Assembly: GCA_030386875.1 (NCBI GenBank)
Contig: CM059563.1
Span: 35,192,139 to 35,256,138, forward strand
Source of the DNA: Morinoia aosen
Lineage: Eukaryota > Arthropoda > Malacostraca > Amphipoda > Talitridae
Length of the DNA: 64,000 nt
Direction: 5' to 3'
This document shows, piece by piece, positions 11,367 to 23,900 of this stretch. The position numbers and the translations under genes are program-made. Below the pieces are notes generated by a model that was not told the DNA's origin, did not search any database, and was given only the letters and a program-made list of their open reading frames with translations. Within the stretch, counting starts at the first letter, position 1, and every line of letters starts with the position of its first letter.

Positions 11367-11932
11367 CCAATGATATTGGGGTAAATCTGAAGGAGATGAC
11401 AGTTGTCGATTTTCCACTTTTTGGTGCCTGAACCTTATTAATTGAATCGAAATAAACAAGTTTTCTTTTATGCACTTTTCGTCTCAAATGAGTATTTTAC
11501 GATTTATAGCGGTAAGTTTAGTTTCGTCATTGATGACGAATGCGCTCGAATAAACAGCTACTCATCGATTTTTGAATTTTTGTTGCTTGAAACATGGTTA
11601 TAACATCGAAATAAACAACTTTTCTTCTATACACTTTTTTCGTCAAATGAGTATTTAACGAGGTATAGCGGGAGGTTTGGTTTCGTCTTTCAAGACAGCG
11701 CTGGAAGCGAGACGCCATTGCAGTATTGCCATACAGCTCGATCAAAGAATTTCTTTCTGCTTCAAAGACTGGAGTTGCGGTAAGTCATTTACCGCTATAA
11801 CTTATAAAATACTCATTTGAGACAAAAAGTGCATAGAAGAAAACTTGTTTATTTCGATCTAATTAACTATGCTAAGGCATCGAAATTTACAAAATCGACA
11901 ACTGTCATCTCCTTCAGATTTACCGATATTGG
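11367..11932. repeat. Foldback: ~155-bp inverted repeat with an extra internal direct copy
   Basis: The left arm (11367 to about 11520) and right arm (about 11779-11932) are inverted copies. They share the blocks CCAAT.ATTGG, GAAGGAGATGACAGTTGTCG, CGAAATAAACAAGTTTTCTT and CAAATGAGTATTTTA. A third partial copy in direct orientation lies at about 11600-11700. It could be a MITE/foldback nested in the hAT element or part of its interior. Confidence 0.75.
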
Positions 11933-12129
11933 CAACAATGAGTTCAGTTTATTGTTGGATAGAAGCAATGATATGTCAATCATGAAACTACTTGGTGTAT
12001 CAATTATATACTAGAGTCATTCGTCCAATAAAATGGAATCAACTTACTTAGTAATTACAAAATTATTTAAAGTGATGCAGATAGCGTTGTGACAGCCTCG
12101 AAATAATTGTTGATAAGTAGGAATTTGAG

Positions 12130-12620
12130 CTCTGATAATTGCAATGCAATAGAGACTGACAATGCAAGTGTTGTTAAATGTTGGCATCAATAATGAAGTT
12201 TATGCCAAGTTCAAAGAAAAAAATGTATATTTAACATTGATGAGATGTGTATGCCACAGTTATTGCCACTCATTCCAGCTTGCTATATTCTATGCTTCTG
12301 GTAAATGTTTACTACCACGGAACGTGGAATTTTTGATTGCTGAAACTCATGATTGGTTTGCAAAATTTTCTTACACCATACAAATACAATTGACTCTATG
12401 GATCAATTATTATTGGTTCACATCCATTGAAAATTCCTTCAGCTTGCAAAACTTGATGGTTGTCCATCCAGCCCGCTGTAAAATAAATGTTGCTCAATGG
12501 CTGGATTTAAGAACACATTTTGAGATTGCAAGGCAAAGGAAAAAATGCTATACTGCTGATGTATTATTCAAAATATATTCTGATGAGGAAAATTTTGCAC
12601 TATCATTTTTTTGCAATTAA
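12130..12620 (+). pseudogene. hAT transposase fragment
   Basis: The open frame 12162-12620 (152 codons) reads VGINNEVYAKFKEKN, MRCVCHS, LPRNVEFLIAETHDWF, then LRTHFEIAR, KCYTADVLFKIYSDEENF. This is the middle of the RNase H-like fold of the hAT-like transposases often annotated as ZNF862- or BED-type proteins. Upstream, ETDNASVV (about 12150) is in another frame, so there is a frameshift. The N-terminal BED finger and the C-terminal hAT dimerisation region are not visible. It cannot encode an active transposase. Confidence 0.8.
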
Positions 12621-13934
12621 TCGTAACAGAGATGCAAAGAATTAATAAGATATTTGGATATAAAAATGTAGATATGATGAAGTTATTGGATGTAATGCTA
12701 ATGTTCTTTAATAAAATCAGTTTTCATTATATTACTCCTTCCTACTTGCAACGCTGATTTCTTGCTACTACTTGGAAGGACTACTTCTAAATCCTTCCTA
12801 CGAGCAACACTTGTGAAATTGAAGAATATTTGGATACCAAGCTTTATTAGGATAAATATTGGGATACTAGATAATTAATACAAAGATAAATGGCCTAATA
12901 TAAAGCAATTTATGTTATAAATATTCTTATGTGCTATTTTTCAACTAATTTATTATTATATATAATTAATTTAGTTCTAGATATATTTCTGAATGTTTTA
13001 TTTTTGAATCTAGATGTTTCTAGATATTTTTTGAGGTCAAACTAGATTATTTTGCTCAAACAAAAGTGGCAGCCCTGGAGCGCTTGGCAGAAGCTCATTG
13101 TCGTATTCACCTTAGCGCAGTGAGGAGCTCCTACAGTTCCCCTTTTTATACGATCGTCTGGGTGAGTGTCTACGTTTTATATGTGTGAAATGTGTTTAGT
13201 ATACTTGTACCATAGCGTACCTAGGTACTAAAACTTAAATGTACTTATGGTTAGATATTGATTCCTTGCTACTCAGATGAGATTTGATGAGTTGATAATT
13301 CCATTATTAGGCAGATCACAATAGTTAGCAGTTGATAGATAATTAATAGTTCGTGTTCTCCATTGTGTATTTAATCGGGTTCAAAATGTAACTGCAGTGA
13401 TTTATTCCTAATCCCAGATTGTCGTGTTAGTCCAATTATAATAATTATCATGACTAATTAACTTGCCTGTTTTGTGTAACGATCCTGTATAACGGTCTTA
13501 TGTGTGTTAATAAAAAGCACGTTCGATAGTGCCTCACGTACGGTAGACATTTCTCCTTTCGATTTCAGGTAGAATCGTTGTTATTCATTTATTGTGATCG
13601 TTTAGTAACTCTGGCGAATAAAATTAATTTCCCTATTTAGGGATTTATTCCCGTTATTTAATGTTTTGTAGTGTTTTACTGTTGTTAACTTCCTTTGCTC
13701 TTCGCCAGGTTTAAGCGACCCCTTCCTACTTCTTAGTTCTACATACTGCCTAAAATAAATCCACCCAAAACTCGTATCTACTTCTTAAACCTCCACACCT
13801 GGCCATTATATCCAATTGGGGGTTCGGAAACAACCACAGCCGGTCGACAAATACCTAGAGACCGAGCTCACGTGTCATCCACCCTAAACTTCTGAGAAAA
13901 TATCATACCCTTACACCACCCCCGCACTACCATC

Positions 13935-15395
13935 ACGACAATCGGCGGAGGGAATTCGCTTAGTGTGACGGATTGCTCTTCGAAATTAACATTAGCTCCT
14001 GGCGGCAAGTATTTAAACGTAATTGTGATTATTTTTTAGTTAGATGTATTATTTTTTGCCCCGTTGATTTGTAGCGATAACTGAATCTCAACTACTTTTT
14101 TTGGGATTAAAGAATCAATGTATAACGCTACTCTTCAATGATATCTATTGTTATAATGCCTTTTTTACATAGTTCATTCTATCCAGCTATTGGTGATATA
14201 AAGTTATCATAGAAAGTTTCTTGGGCTGCCACAACAGCTGGTTTGTACGTGTCTATCAAATTAATCAGGTCTTCCTTCGATGAGGTCATTTCCTGAAGAT
14301 TCCATTGTAGAAAAATTTCCCTTCCATCTTCAGCTCTCATCGCTATTTCCTCCCGCTACTTCCGGGTCTTCGTTTATTGCTATCCCAAGCATGTTCTTTT
14401 CTTGGAGATCTCTGTCAACGGATCTCTAAAGAAGTCACACTCGATTTTTTTTCAGTAAACTGTATTTTCTATACTCTTCCTTATTCTTGTTTGTATCTGC
14501 ATCAGGAACACTCCTCTCTATTTTATACTGATGCCTGAAATTTCTGTTATTTTTTTTCCTTCGGTTTTCCTTTCTCTCTCTGAAGCAGTGGTATCCAGAT
14601 AGTCAATTGTGATGTGTGATGGTGTTAATTCTTCCCGTGTCGGGACTTACGCGGGCCACTTCACTCCCACTGCACACCTTTCCATCAGGTACCAGCCATC
14701 CACTACTTCTTCCCGTTAAAATATCTCTACGATCTTCTGCTTTATGTTTCTTGTTTCGGTTTCTTTTTCTCCAGAGCTATGTCATTTCATCGTATTGTTT
14801 TTTTGTGGCATCCTAAGTGGATCTTTCGTGACGTCTTAGTATAGTTCATTGTAAAGTATGGATGTCGATGGTTGAATAAAAGTTTGGCTAGACCTCTAGA
14901 AACTTTTACTCAACTCTGTAATATCAGGATTTCTTCCTCCACCTTCCTTCTATAACAAGCCATAACTCCTGCCTTATGTTCGTCACCACAGTGATAGCAT
15001 TTGGTTTCTTCGGAACCATAGTTCATTCCGAGTAATGCCAGACTACACTTCAAATAAGTTTCTTCTCTTTCGCAACATTTGATCCCTTGGCTGTATTCCA
15101 AACATTTCTTGCATATCATTGGTCTCGATTTTATTTCATAGACTGGGGTTTAGCTTGATCTCTAGATCAGAAGCCAATCAAAGGACTCTGGTATAAGTGA
15201 CTATCTGAAGGATAGTAGTGAGGGTTTTGCCTGATCATTGTTGAGTTTAAGAATGTGCTTGAATCGCATCTTGGACTCCGCTCTTTTCCAGTTGGCCGCT
15301 TGTTCCGACTCGACAGCGGATTTGCTATTTTCGCGTCACTAGCCTGAGTTACGGTTCTCCTACGAAGGTAGAAAGAAGAGCGTTGTAACACTTCG
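13935..15395 (-). pseudogene. LINE L/M, right half: ORF1 Gag module 2 and ORF2 start
   Basis: Minus-strand translation gives Gag module 2 remnants (15391-15167), three CCHC knuckles (15119-14910: CKKC, CSLALLGMN degenerate, CYHC), and an ORF1 tail. ORF2 begins at an ATG near 14340 followed by EIFLQWNLQ, MTSSKEDL and QETFYD. After a frame change comes YLPPGANVN and IVVMG, ending at about 13935. It is closely related to LINE A and in the same gene order. Confidence 0.78.
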
Positions 15396-17148
15396 TTTCT
15401 TCAATTTCTCCGTAGTCTTCGTAATCTACACAACATGGACATTTTTAAGGTCAAAAATAAAATGAGAAAAACTGAGCAGGATACAAGAGCATTTAACTAT
15501 TACCAAGTCTAAGTAACAGATTCTAATGACAAGGATCTATCACACAGGTATGAGAGTTTGACTCTTACGCAAGCACGCTAGATCAACACATGCTAGTAAG
15601 ACTTCTAGTTCCAGAGAATGACAATGTCTAGGTGAAAGTCCGAAAATTCCCAAATTGAGAGTAGCTCACAACACATTGAATACATAGAGGTGAGCTGAAA
15701 AAGCATCTTGCTCACCAAATACTAGATTCATTACAAGAACTGGACTAGAAACTCAGCGGTTCACAGAAAGTAAATGCTGCTGTAAGAACAGGTTCAGTGC
15801 TAAGGTATTCAAGAGGACAACCTGACGACACCTTACTATAATATACTTATAAGACATGGGGGCGGTTTTCTACGTTTCCGTATAGGTCTTCTGTTTCCCA
15901 ACTACTATCTCCCGAGTGGGACTAATTTATTTTACTCTATCTGTGGAAAGGAATTTAGAATTGATTAGGTCTTTAATATAGAAGTATCACTCAACGGATC
16001 ACACGGCTGAACAAATATCTACTGGAATATTCAAGTTAAAACTGTATGATTCTCACCAGCCACATCAGGCACTTTTAAACATTATAACAGGCCTGGCAAA
16101 CTAGCAATTCAACCTATTTCACAGTCAAGCACGATGGCTTATTTAGCCGTAGGACAGTCACAGCTTAGAAAAATAATAATACGTACAATTACAGTAAGTT
16201 ACATTCCAAACTGAACTGTTCACAAGGCAATGAGTACATAGATGCTAGTATCGGCCTTGGCATTTGATAGTCACAAAAAAAAACTTATACAGAAACATAT
16301 TCAGTTCTAGATTTAGAAAGACTGGCACACTTGACGTTCAATACCTCATTTTAGCTGAAATTCACTTCAGCTCTAGGCTTTCACACCTACTGACTGGCAC
16401 AACTTGCCCAGCCCAGCTCATGGTTAGGAGCCAACCCTGAATTAGACGCTAGAAATTCACTTAATAAAATAAAGGTGAACTAATCCCAACTGAACCGAGC
16501 AATTCATTCAACATATGGCATTGGAGCTAGTTCTGTTATTTGCATCTCACAAGGAATCAACTGAGAAAATTTATGTTTAGTCATAAGCACAATGTTGGCA
16601 ACAGTCATTTTACTTACAGGCTACCTTTCACAGGCACCTTCAATTCTAAACTGCTGACTACCTTAACTTACAAAGCCTAAAATCAATACCGAGTTTCTAG
16701 CACCACAATGCAGCATACTTGCTGGAAAGAGCACCAGGAATTTATTAACAGTAGCTTGACTCGATATAGGTGGTTCACCGATTTCCAGCAGCATCATTGA
16801 ATGCTCTAGGAACCGGCTATTCACCACTATCAGATACTCAATAAAGACACAAGGCAAGTATGGCTGATCAAGAACGCATAAGAGTCAAAAGATCAACGAT
16901 ATTCTAACACACAGTTACACTGACACCAATACTTAAGATTATCCGAGGAGAACGTTTCTGCTCGATCACTTTGGACAAAAAACATGCGGCGCCAGTTCTG
17001 CGGACCAGTGCTGATGGCCCAGAGCAATGTTGCCCCAAAAAAGTTTCAAAACTCGCGTTTGCAAAAGGCGACACCGCTCTTGAGTTAATCGAAGCTATTC
17101 AAATAATATTCACCAGCAAGACCCGTGGAAATTTCACGGACAATGACA
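15396..17148. other. Unassigned sequence
   Basis: No coding region with recognisable motifs. An open frame at 16971-17276 runs into the CCTAA-type repeat and shows no known domain. A poly-A run lies at about 16276. Nothing else is supported. Confidence 0.5.
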
Positions 17149-17760
17149 TCAATAAGCTAGGTCGACCCGTGAAAAAATTCTGTCAACATTACTTAACAAA
17201 TTTTAAAACAACATATTCTGACCTAACCTATCGCAACCTAACATATTCTAACCTATCTTGTCTTAACCTATGCTAACCAAATCTATCCTAACCTAACATA
17301 TTTTAACCTATCTTATCTTAACCTAACCTATCCTAACTTACCTTCAACCAATGTCATCAATAAACTTGGTGAAACCGTGAAAAAATTCGGTCAACATTAC
17401 TAAACAAAATTTAAAATAACAAATTCTAACCTAACCCATCTTAACACAACATATGCTAACCTATCCCATCGTAACCGAAGCTATCCTGATAACGTCAAAC
17501 ATAAAAAACACCGTGAACAAATTTTAACAAAACATATTCTAACCAAACCTATCTTAACCTAATATCTTCTAACCTATCTTGTCCTAACCTACGCTAACCA
17601 AATTTATCCTAACAAACCAGTGTCATCGTTAGGCAAGGTGGACCCGTGAAAAAACTCGATCAACATTACCTAAAAGTTCTAGCATAACATATTCTAACCT
17701 ATCCTATCCTAACGAATTAAAAAAATTCACAAATTCAAAAAATTCAAAAAACTAAAATAA
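17149..17760. repeat. Degenerate CCTAA-rich tandem repeat with higher-order units
   Basis: Short degenerate units of the type CTAACCTA/TCTTAACCTA are interspersed with a longer element. The longer element starts ATCAATAAGCT..GG..GACCCGTGAAAAAATTC and continues TCAACATTACTTAACAAA. It recurs at about 17149, 17353, 17500 (shorter) and 17624. The short unit resembles the arthropod telomere repeat TTAGG read on the other strand, but it is imperfect and interstitial. The last unit stops near 17760, about 50 bp before LINE J/B sequence begins. Confidence 0.7.
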
Positions 17761-17807
17761 TCAAACAATTTTCATCTCCCCCTCCCTCTTTCCCTCTCTC
17801 CATCAGT

Positions 17808-18843
17808 TCTTAGCAGTGACTATTTTCCCATCGTGTTGACTCTATTAGTGCAACAGGCAAACGGACGCCCGGAGTCGAAGTGATGGAACTTTGGAAGCGA
17901 TATCGTGAAGACAAAACATGGAGAGATGTCCATGAACTGGAAATGTCGGACAATTCAGAAGCAGCAGTAGCCCTGCTTTACGAGCTGTTTAGCTGCGCTG
18001 CTGAAAAATGGGTGCCCAGGTATAAGAAAAGACGATATTATCCAAAGCCATGGTGGACAGAAGACTGCAAAGCGGCCTGGCATGAAAAGGAAAAGCGCTG
18101 TAGAATATATAAGAGAACGGTACTGATGGAAGACAAACTGCAGTGGAAGAGAGCGAGAGCAGGGGCAGCAAGGACCTTTAGAAAGGCAAAGCAGAGCATT
18201 TGGAGGGAGTACGGCTCAACTCTCATTGTCAAGACGCCGTGCAGCTCTGTATGGGAAAGAATAAACAGAATCCATGATTGAGCAAAGCGACAGATAAGAA
18301 AGCTAAGTAAGGATTGAATTCAGTTTTTACCCCCGAAGGCTATCACCGAGAACCTAGCAGAAACTTTCAGGACGAAATCCAGCGGCAGCAACTATTCAAA
18401 TCAACTTTTACAATATAAGCAACTTGTTGAACAGGTTCCCATCGACTTTGCGAGTGACAACATCGAGCCGTAAAATATCCCTTACCACCATGTATGAATT
18501 GTCATCTGCTATCAAGAGCAATATGATAACGACACATGGACCGGATAATATCACTAACCTGATGATAAAAAATTTGCCGCCCATGTTCACCAAATCCTGT
18601 TAAAAGTATAACAAACTATGGAACTCAGAAAATGTCTATCAACCGTGGAAACAAGGCCCAATAATCCCTATCCCGAAACTTGGCAAAGATCACACTAATT
18701 CTAAAAACTATAGACCTATATCATTGACTAGCTGTTTATGTAAAACACTCGAAAAAATGATGAACAGAAGAGTAATAGAATATTTTGAAAACAACAAAAT
18801 ATTTTCTGACATACAAAGTGGCTTCAGGAGACACCAGGCTACC
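17808..18843 (+). pseudogene. LINE J/B ORF2, first half
   Basis: Endonuclease C-terminal end (SSDYFPIV), a TGA at 17880-17882, then an open block 17880-18281 with WWTEDCKAAWHEKEKRCR and VWERINRI. A degraded RT entry region with several stops follows (18290-18700). SLTSCLCKTLEKMMNRRVIEY and SDIQSGFRRHQAT (18724-18843) are RT motifs. It ends where the 140-bp tandem repeat begins. Confidence 0.78.
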
Positions 18844-19390
18844 CAGGTAGCAAAATTTATTGACCTAATATTGTGCCAATATACAGTCTCAATGTTGACT
18901 GGACATTCAAAATGAACATTGGGGCAATACCTTATTTTGGAAAATTCGGTTGATATTGGGAAAATACATTGGCCCAATAACAATATTATCATCAACCCAA
19001 TGTCAACTAATTATTGTGTCAATATTGACTTGATAATGAGGTGTTCCCTACAGTGAAATTGGCTTAATACTCAATTCCTGACATCAGGTTAATATTGGTA
19101 AAACATATTGTCCCGATAATAATATTTTCACTAACCCAATATCAGTTAGTTATTGTGTCACTATGGACTTGATATTGAGGTGTTCCTTAAAAAAATATTG
19201 GCCCAATACTCATTTTCTGATATCAAGTTGAAATTTTGTAAAATATATTGTCCAAATAATAATTTATTTTTAACCCAGTATCAGCTAATTACTGTGTCAC
19301 TATTGACTTGATATTGAGGTGTTTCCTTACACAACACTTAGGCTCAATAATTAATTTCTAATATCACATCAATATTTAGAAGTGTTCAAA
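18844..19390. repeat. ~140-bp AT-rich tandem repeat, about 4 units
   Basis: Units start at 18969, 19109 and 19249 (exactly 140 bp apart), with a partial unit before them. Shared blocks are CTTGATATTGAGGTGTTCC, AACCCAATATCAG and TGGCCCAATA-type sequence. Units differ by roughly 15-25 per cent by eye. The array starts right at the break in LINE J/B, so it is probably the edge of whatever split that element. Confidence 0.8.
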
Positions 19391-20555
19391 GATAAGAAAT
19401 ATAGATAATTCTGATAACTGTGTTATCTGATGTACATACCTACACACCTACAAGACTATGAATTAAACTGCATTCAAAATTTATCTAAAATCCATGATTC
19501 CTTGGTTACAAACCTCTTTGGCATCGTAGAGTAGAAGTCCAAATTTTGTGTTGCACGTACCAGTGGTCGGGCAACCTGTATATGCGATTGATCTCGTTTC
19601 ACCTGAAAAGAAATCGTGTCCCCCAAGATGTATCATTTTAGCTTAATTAAAAATGCGCATAAGTGATGTATTTCAAATTAGTTAACTAGATATAGTTATA
19701 TTAATACATGCTGAAAAAATTACTGCCAGCGATGATGGCAAAAGTGGTAGCCGCTCGTTTTGTGGCGACAGTAATTCGGTTCATTGCAAGCAAAAATAAG
19801 AACGCGGTTACATAGTTTACATTAAATTGAAAACATGTAGCTAATCGAGTTCCCAGTATTTCGTTTTTGAATAAAACTGCGTTCTTGCCATTATAAAAGA
19901 GTGAGGGACCGGTTTTGCTCACGACTAATAGTCAGTACGATACATCTTGGTATTAATGAGGGTTTCAGGACAGCCCAAATCCTTCTTTGTGGCACGAATG
20001 CTAATGTTCAAGAGCAGCCAATTTAGTTATTAATTACATTAAGTTCAAGTAATAAAAAACTGAGCTACATACTGGATTAAAGGTGACTGTATATACAGCT
20101 GAAATATATTGAAAAATTATGACTGCTCCAGGAATATTTGCGGGCTTGTTTCAAAATTTCTTAAGGACATACTAAATCCAATGTGCGTAAAAATATATTT
20201 ATTACTGACTTGAAAAAATACATGATTTCAATTACAATTTGAATTAAAACTATAACATTTGAACCAAAAAAATTACAAATACAGTTTGTTTAACAAACAA
20301 ATTAAAAATACTGTCAATGTAGCTTCAGATTAAGTTCGAACCAAAAAAAGTTTTGAATTGGTCTCCTTTAACAGGGCAACTTACCATTCAGGTTTATATA
20401 ATACTCCAGGTACATGTATGTATATAAGTCCAGTACTTTTATGTCACCATTATTTTTATATCACCATTATAGCTGTTAATGTGTGGATATTAATATATTA
20501 ATTTAATAACATGTTAATAATATGTTAATAATATTAACATATTATTATTATTATG
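19391..20555. other. Unassigned AT-rich sequence
   Basis: No gene seen. An AT-rich, partly self-complementary stretch of TTAATAT/ATATTAA repeats lies at about 20480-20550, just beyond the 3' end of the CR1-like LINE. Confidence 0.5.
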
Positions 20556-20941
20556 TTTAAACAATTTAAACAATTTAAACAATTTATTTACCACAGGAGA
20601 TACAGAGGTAGAATGTTTCTTAAGTCTAGTACAATAGACAAGTTTGAATATAGCTACCTGTGGGCCCGAATAAGTTCAGCGACTTCTAGGGCATCCTACC
20701 ATCACGCTATTCTAGGGTGTACAAAAGTTTAACCTAGTTCACTTAACCTAGTTTCGCATTAGACTGATCATTGAGATAATTAACTCGATATTTTACAAGT
20801 CGGCTATATTTAACAGTATGTTCGATAAAACGATTCAAGAGCAGAGAGAAGATTGGTTATGGTACACAAGGCAAGTTACATTATGACATTATCATTAGTT
20901 ACATGTAGGAGGCAAGATTTCGACACGGTGATCTTACACTA

Positions 20942-23900
20942 CTAGTATTCTGATAGGAAGTGAGACTCAAGATGTCTTTTGAATACTTTGTACGAATTAC
21001 ATTCACGGATCTCTGCAGGTATAGAGTTCCAAGTTTTGGTTCCAACGAAGAGAATACTGTGTTGCGACCTGGCCTTTGAATAATAAGGAAGCATGAATTT
21101 ACTTCTATTTCGGGTTAAATGGTCGTGATGACCAGTTTGCGCAGTCAATAATTGTCTTAGGCTATTGTCGCCATCATTTCTTAATGTTTTGTAAATGAAA
21201 TTACAGATGGAGATTTTGTAGAGATCCGAAAGTTTAAGTATTTGTAAATTTTTGAAAGAATCATTTGTGTGAGCATTATATTCTAGGTTCTTTACCGCTC
21301 TGACAGCCCTTTTCTGCAGAGTAAAAATTTTGTTGGTTTTATTTTTATCAGTTCCGTGCCATGCTTCTATTCCGTATTGCAAGTATGGGGAAATGAGCGT
21401 ACGGTAGAGCATTTGTAAAGCTGTTTCAGGCAGAAAATTTTTAACTTTATTTAGGATTCCGATGGATTTTGATAATTTAGAACTAATATGAGTGATGTGC
21501 TCTTTGAAGGTCAGATGTTTATCTATTATGATGCCCAGAAACTTACATGAGTTGGTTTCTTCGATTTCACCTTCGCCAATTTTAATGCATGGGAGAGATA
21601 CATCTTTCTTGTATGAGAAAGTAATATAATTTGTTTTATCGATATTTAGGCTTATTTTATTAGCTTTGAGCCACGATGAAACCTTGTGAAGTTCAGTATT
21701 TATACTCTCCACAATCATAGCAGGATTTTGGTTCGGAAGGACCGCAGAAAGCGTACTGTCATCGGCAAAAAGTATGAATTTGAAGAATGATGTAGATTTT
21801 ACAATATCATTGATAAAAATCAGAAACAAGAGAGGCCCGAGAACAGATCCTTGTGGAACTCCATGGCTAATTGTTTGTGGGTCTGATTTTGCGTCGTCAA
21901 TGACAACGTATTGCTTCCGATTTGTTAGGTATGATCTGAACCAATCATGGGCAATCCCTCGAATGCCATAACAGTGTAGTTTCGATAATAGTATTTTATG
22001 GTCCACACAATCAAATGCTTTTCGGAAGTCAAGAAATACAGAGAAGACAGGCTTTCCTTCATCTATATTAGAATAGAGGAATTGTAAATGATTTAATATA
22101 GCCTGTGTTGTTGATTTTTTAGAGCGAAAACCGTATTGTTTATCGTAAAGAAATGATTTTTGTTCAAAATAAGAGTACACTTTTTTATACACAATCTTTT
22201 CGAATACTTTGCTAATAATTGGTAGAATGGAGATAGGTCGATAATTGTTTACACAGGTTTTTTCACCACTTTTAAAGATAGGGGTTACTCTAGCAACTTT
22301 GAGGGAGTTCGGGAAAGTGCTTAGTAAGAGAGACTGGTTAATAATATTTGATATCAGTGGGGCTACAATGTCAGCAATAACTTTAAGTACTTTAGTCGGA
22401 AACGTTTGTAACCCACTCGATTTATTTTTCATGTTGTTTATGCACGTAATTACATCGGAGGAGTTTGTAGGCGTAAAGAAAAAGGAGTTGGGTTCTCGAA
22501 TATGATCCATAAATTCCAGGTGATCAGTAGGTTCACTTGGAATACCATCAGCTATTGTTTTCCCTACGTTTACGAAGAAGTTGTTAAAGAGATTAGCAAT
22601 TTCTTTCTTCTCATGATATTTTACATTATCTTGAACAACATATTCAATTTTCTTTTTATCGGCATTATTCGGTTTACAGCAGGAGTTAAGGAGATGCCAA
22701 ATCTTTTTAACGTCAGTTTTGAATTGAGTAAACTTGAGCGTAAAGTAGTTCTTTTTTGATGTTCTTATCTGGTTTGTTACATAGTTTCTAAATCGGTTAT
22801 ATGTTTCTCTAGATATTCGTCCTTCGCAAAGGAGGGCTAGGTACGCTTGACGTTTCTTTATATTTATCACGATGTCTCTGGTAATCCAGGGCTTATGTTT
22901 ATTTTTCGGGGTAACTGTACGAGTTACAATTGGGCAACACTGATTGTATGCGGTCATTATAGTTTCAGTCAACTTTACTACTGCTTCATCAATGCTCGTA
23001 GTATTATTGTTTTGTTGAGAGATGTGCAATGTAGGCATTGATTCTTCTAGAACGGTGCGCATTTCTTCAAGATTTGATTCGTTTATTTTACGATATGAGT
23101 AAGTTTCAGCCCGTGCCTTGGTGCAAGCAATATAGACATTTTTCTTAATAAGAAAAACTGGGAAGTGATCTGATAAGTCAGAAGTAATTATTCCAGCAAG
23201 AAAATCACTAGGGTCTGTCATAAAGATATTGTCAAGCAGCGTAGCACACTCTGAGGTTATTCGTGTAGGCTTTGTAATGATCGGAAGGAAGGATTGAGAC
23301 TGAAAGGTAGTTAGGAAATTAGAGATTGGTTCATGGCTTTCATGTTTCAGTAGATCATAATTGAAGTCACCGCATATTATTATGTCATTGTATAAGGGCC
23401 TGTTGAACTGAGAAATAATACGATTCAATTCATTCAGGAAGGATATAGGACAGGCTGTAGGAGGCCTATACACCGTTCCAAGCACAATGCGTTTACCATC
23501 TCTAAAAAGTTCTACGAAGAGTGATTCTATATGATCCTGATTCATGGTTGCACTTGCTATGGTTCTCGAGTCTATGTGGTTAGATATATATGTGCTGATG
23601 CCTCCGCCCCGCTGGTTTTTTCTTAGCGAATGGTAACTATGATAATTTTCAAATCGAATCATGTCTTTAGTCGAGTCATCTAGCCAGCTTTCGGTGAAGC
23701 TAATCACGTCTAGGTTATATTTAAGTTCAGTAATAGTACATTGTATCTCTTCCAATTTTGGATAGAGTGACCTACAGTTCCAACACAGGAGTGAGAAATC
23801 TCGGTCAGTTATTCGTATAGTTTCGTTGAATTCTGATATATTAGTATACCTACACTCTTGAGAGTCGTTTAGGTTTGGATATATTCTGTTCAAATGATTG

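Larger units (their letters stand above)
10923..13077 (+). mobile_element. hAT-type DNA transposon, non-autonomous remnant, 2155 bp
   Basis: The terminal inverted repeats are CAGGGCTGCCACT (10923-10935) and its exact complement (13065-13077). An identical 8-bp target duplication GAGCGCTT flanks it (10915-10922 and 13078-13085). Eight-bp duplications and CAGGG termini are diagnostic of hAT. Both subterminal regions carry many CTAGAT/TCTAGA motifs (10934-11050 and 12970-13050), likely transposase-binding sites. A hAT transposase fragment lies inside (12130-12620), and a 160-bp foldback lies at 11367-11932. Confidence 0.9.
10740..13932. other. Composite insertion 'X' that splits LINE L/M and hosts an hAT element
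   Basis: Removing the hAT element leaves about 1.0 kb (10740-10922 plus 13086-13932) with no coding signal. It interrupts the endonuclease of LINE L/M precisely. AATAAA-like sites lie near 13510 and 13620 and the C-rich right end reads CACCCCCGCACTACC. A solo LTR is possible but I cannot find paired ends or a primer-binding site, so the nature of X is open. Confidence 0.45.
9330..15395 (-). mobile_element. I-like LINE 'L/M', split by a 3.2-kb insertion
   Basis: Two minus-strand fragments of the A/C family. The right part (13935-15395) holds the end of ORF1 and the start of the ORF2 endonuclease, ending at the codons for IVVMG. The left part (9330-about 10740) resumes at NFNAHHTD and runs into the RT. 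The two parts meet within one motif (MGDFNAH), so they are halves of a single copy separated by 10740-13932. The copy is heavily degraded, with many stops and frameshifts, and is truncated at both ends. Confidence 0.8.

Noticed and set aside
12162..12620. Host gene for a BED/ZNF862-like protein
   Set aside because: It lies inside a hAT element with perfect TIRs and TSD and lacks N- and C-terminal domains.
10740..13932. Solo LTR for insertion X
   Set aside because: No matching TG...CA ends, no target duplication and no primer-binding site could be pinned down.
16971..17276. Open frame of 101 codons before the CCTAA-like array
   Set aside because: Second half is repeat-encoded and the first half has no recognisable domain.
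17195..17720. True telomere
   Set aside because: Units are degenerate and interrupted by other sequence, and unrelated DNA continues on both sides.
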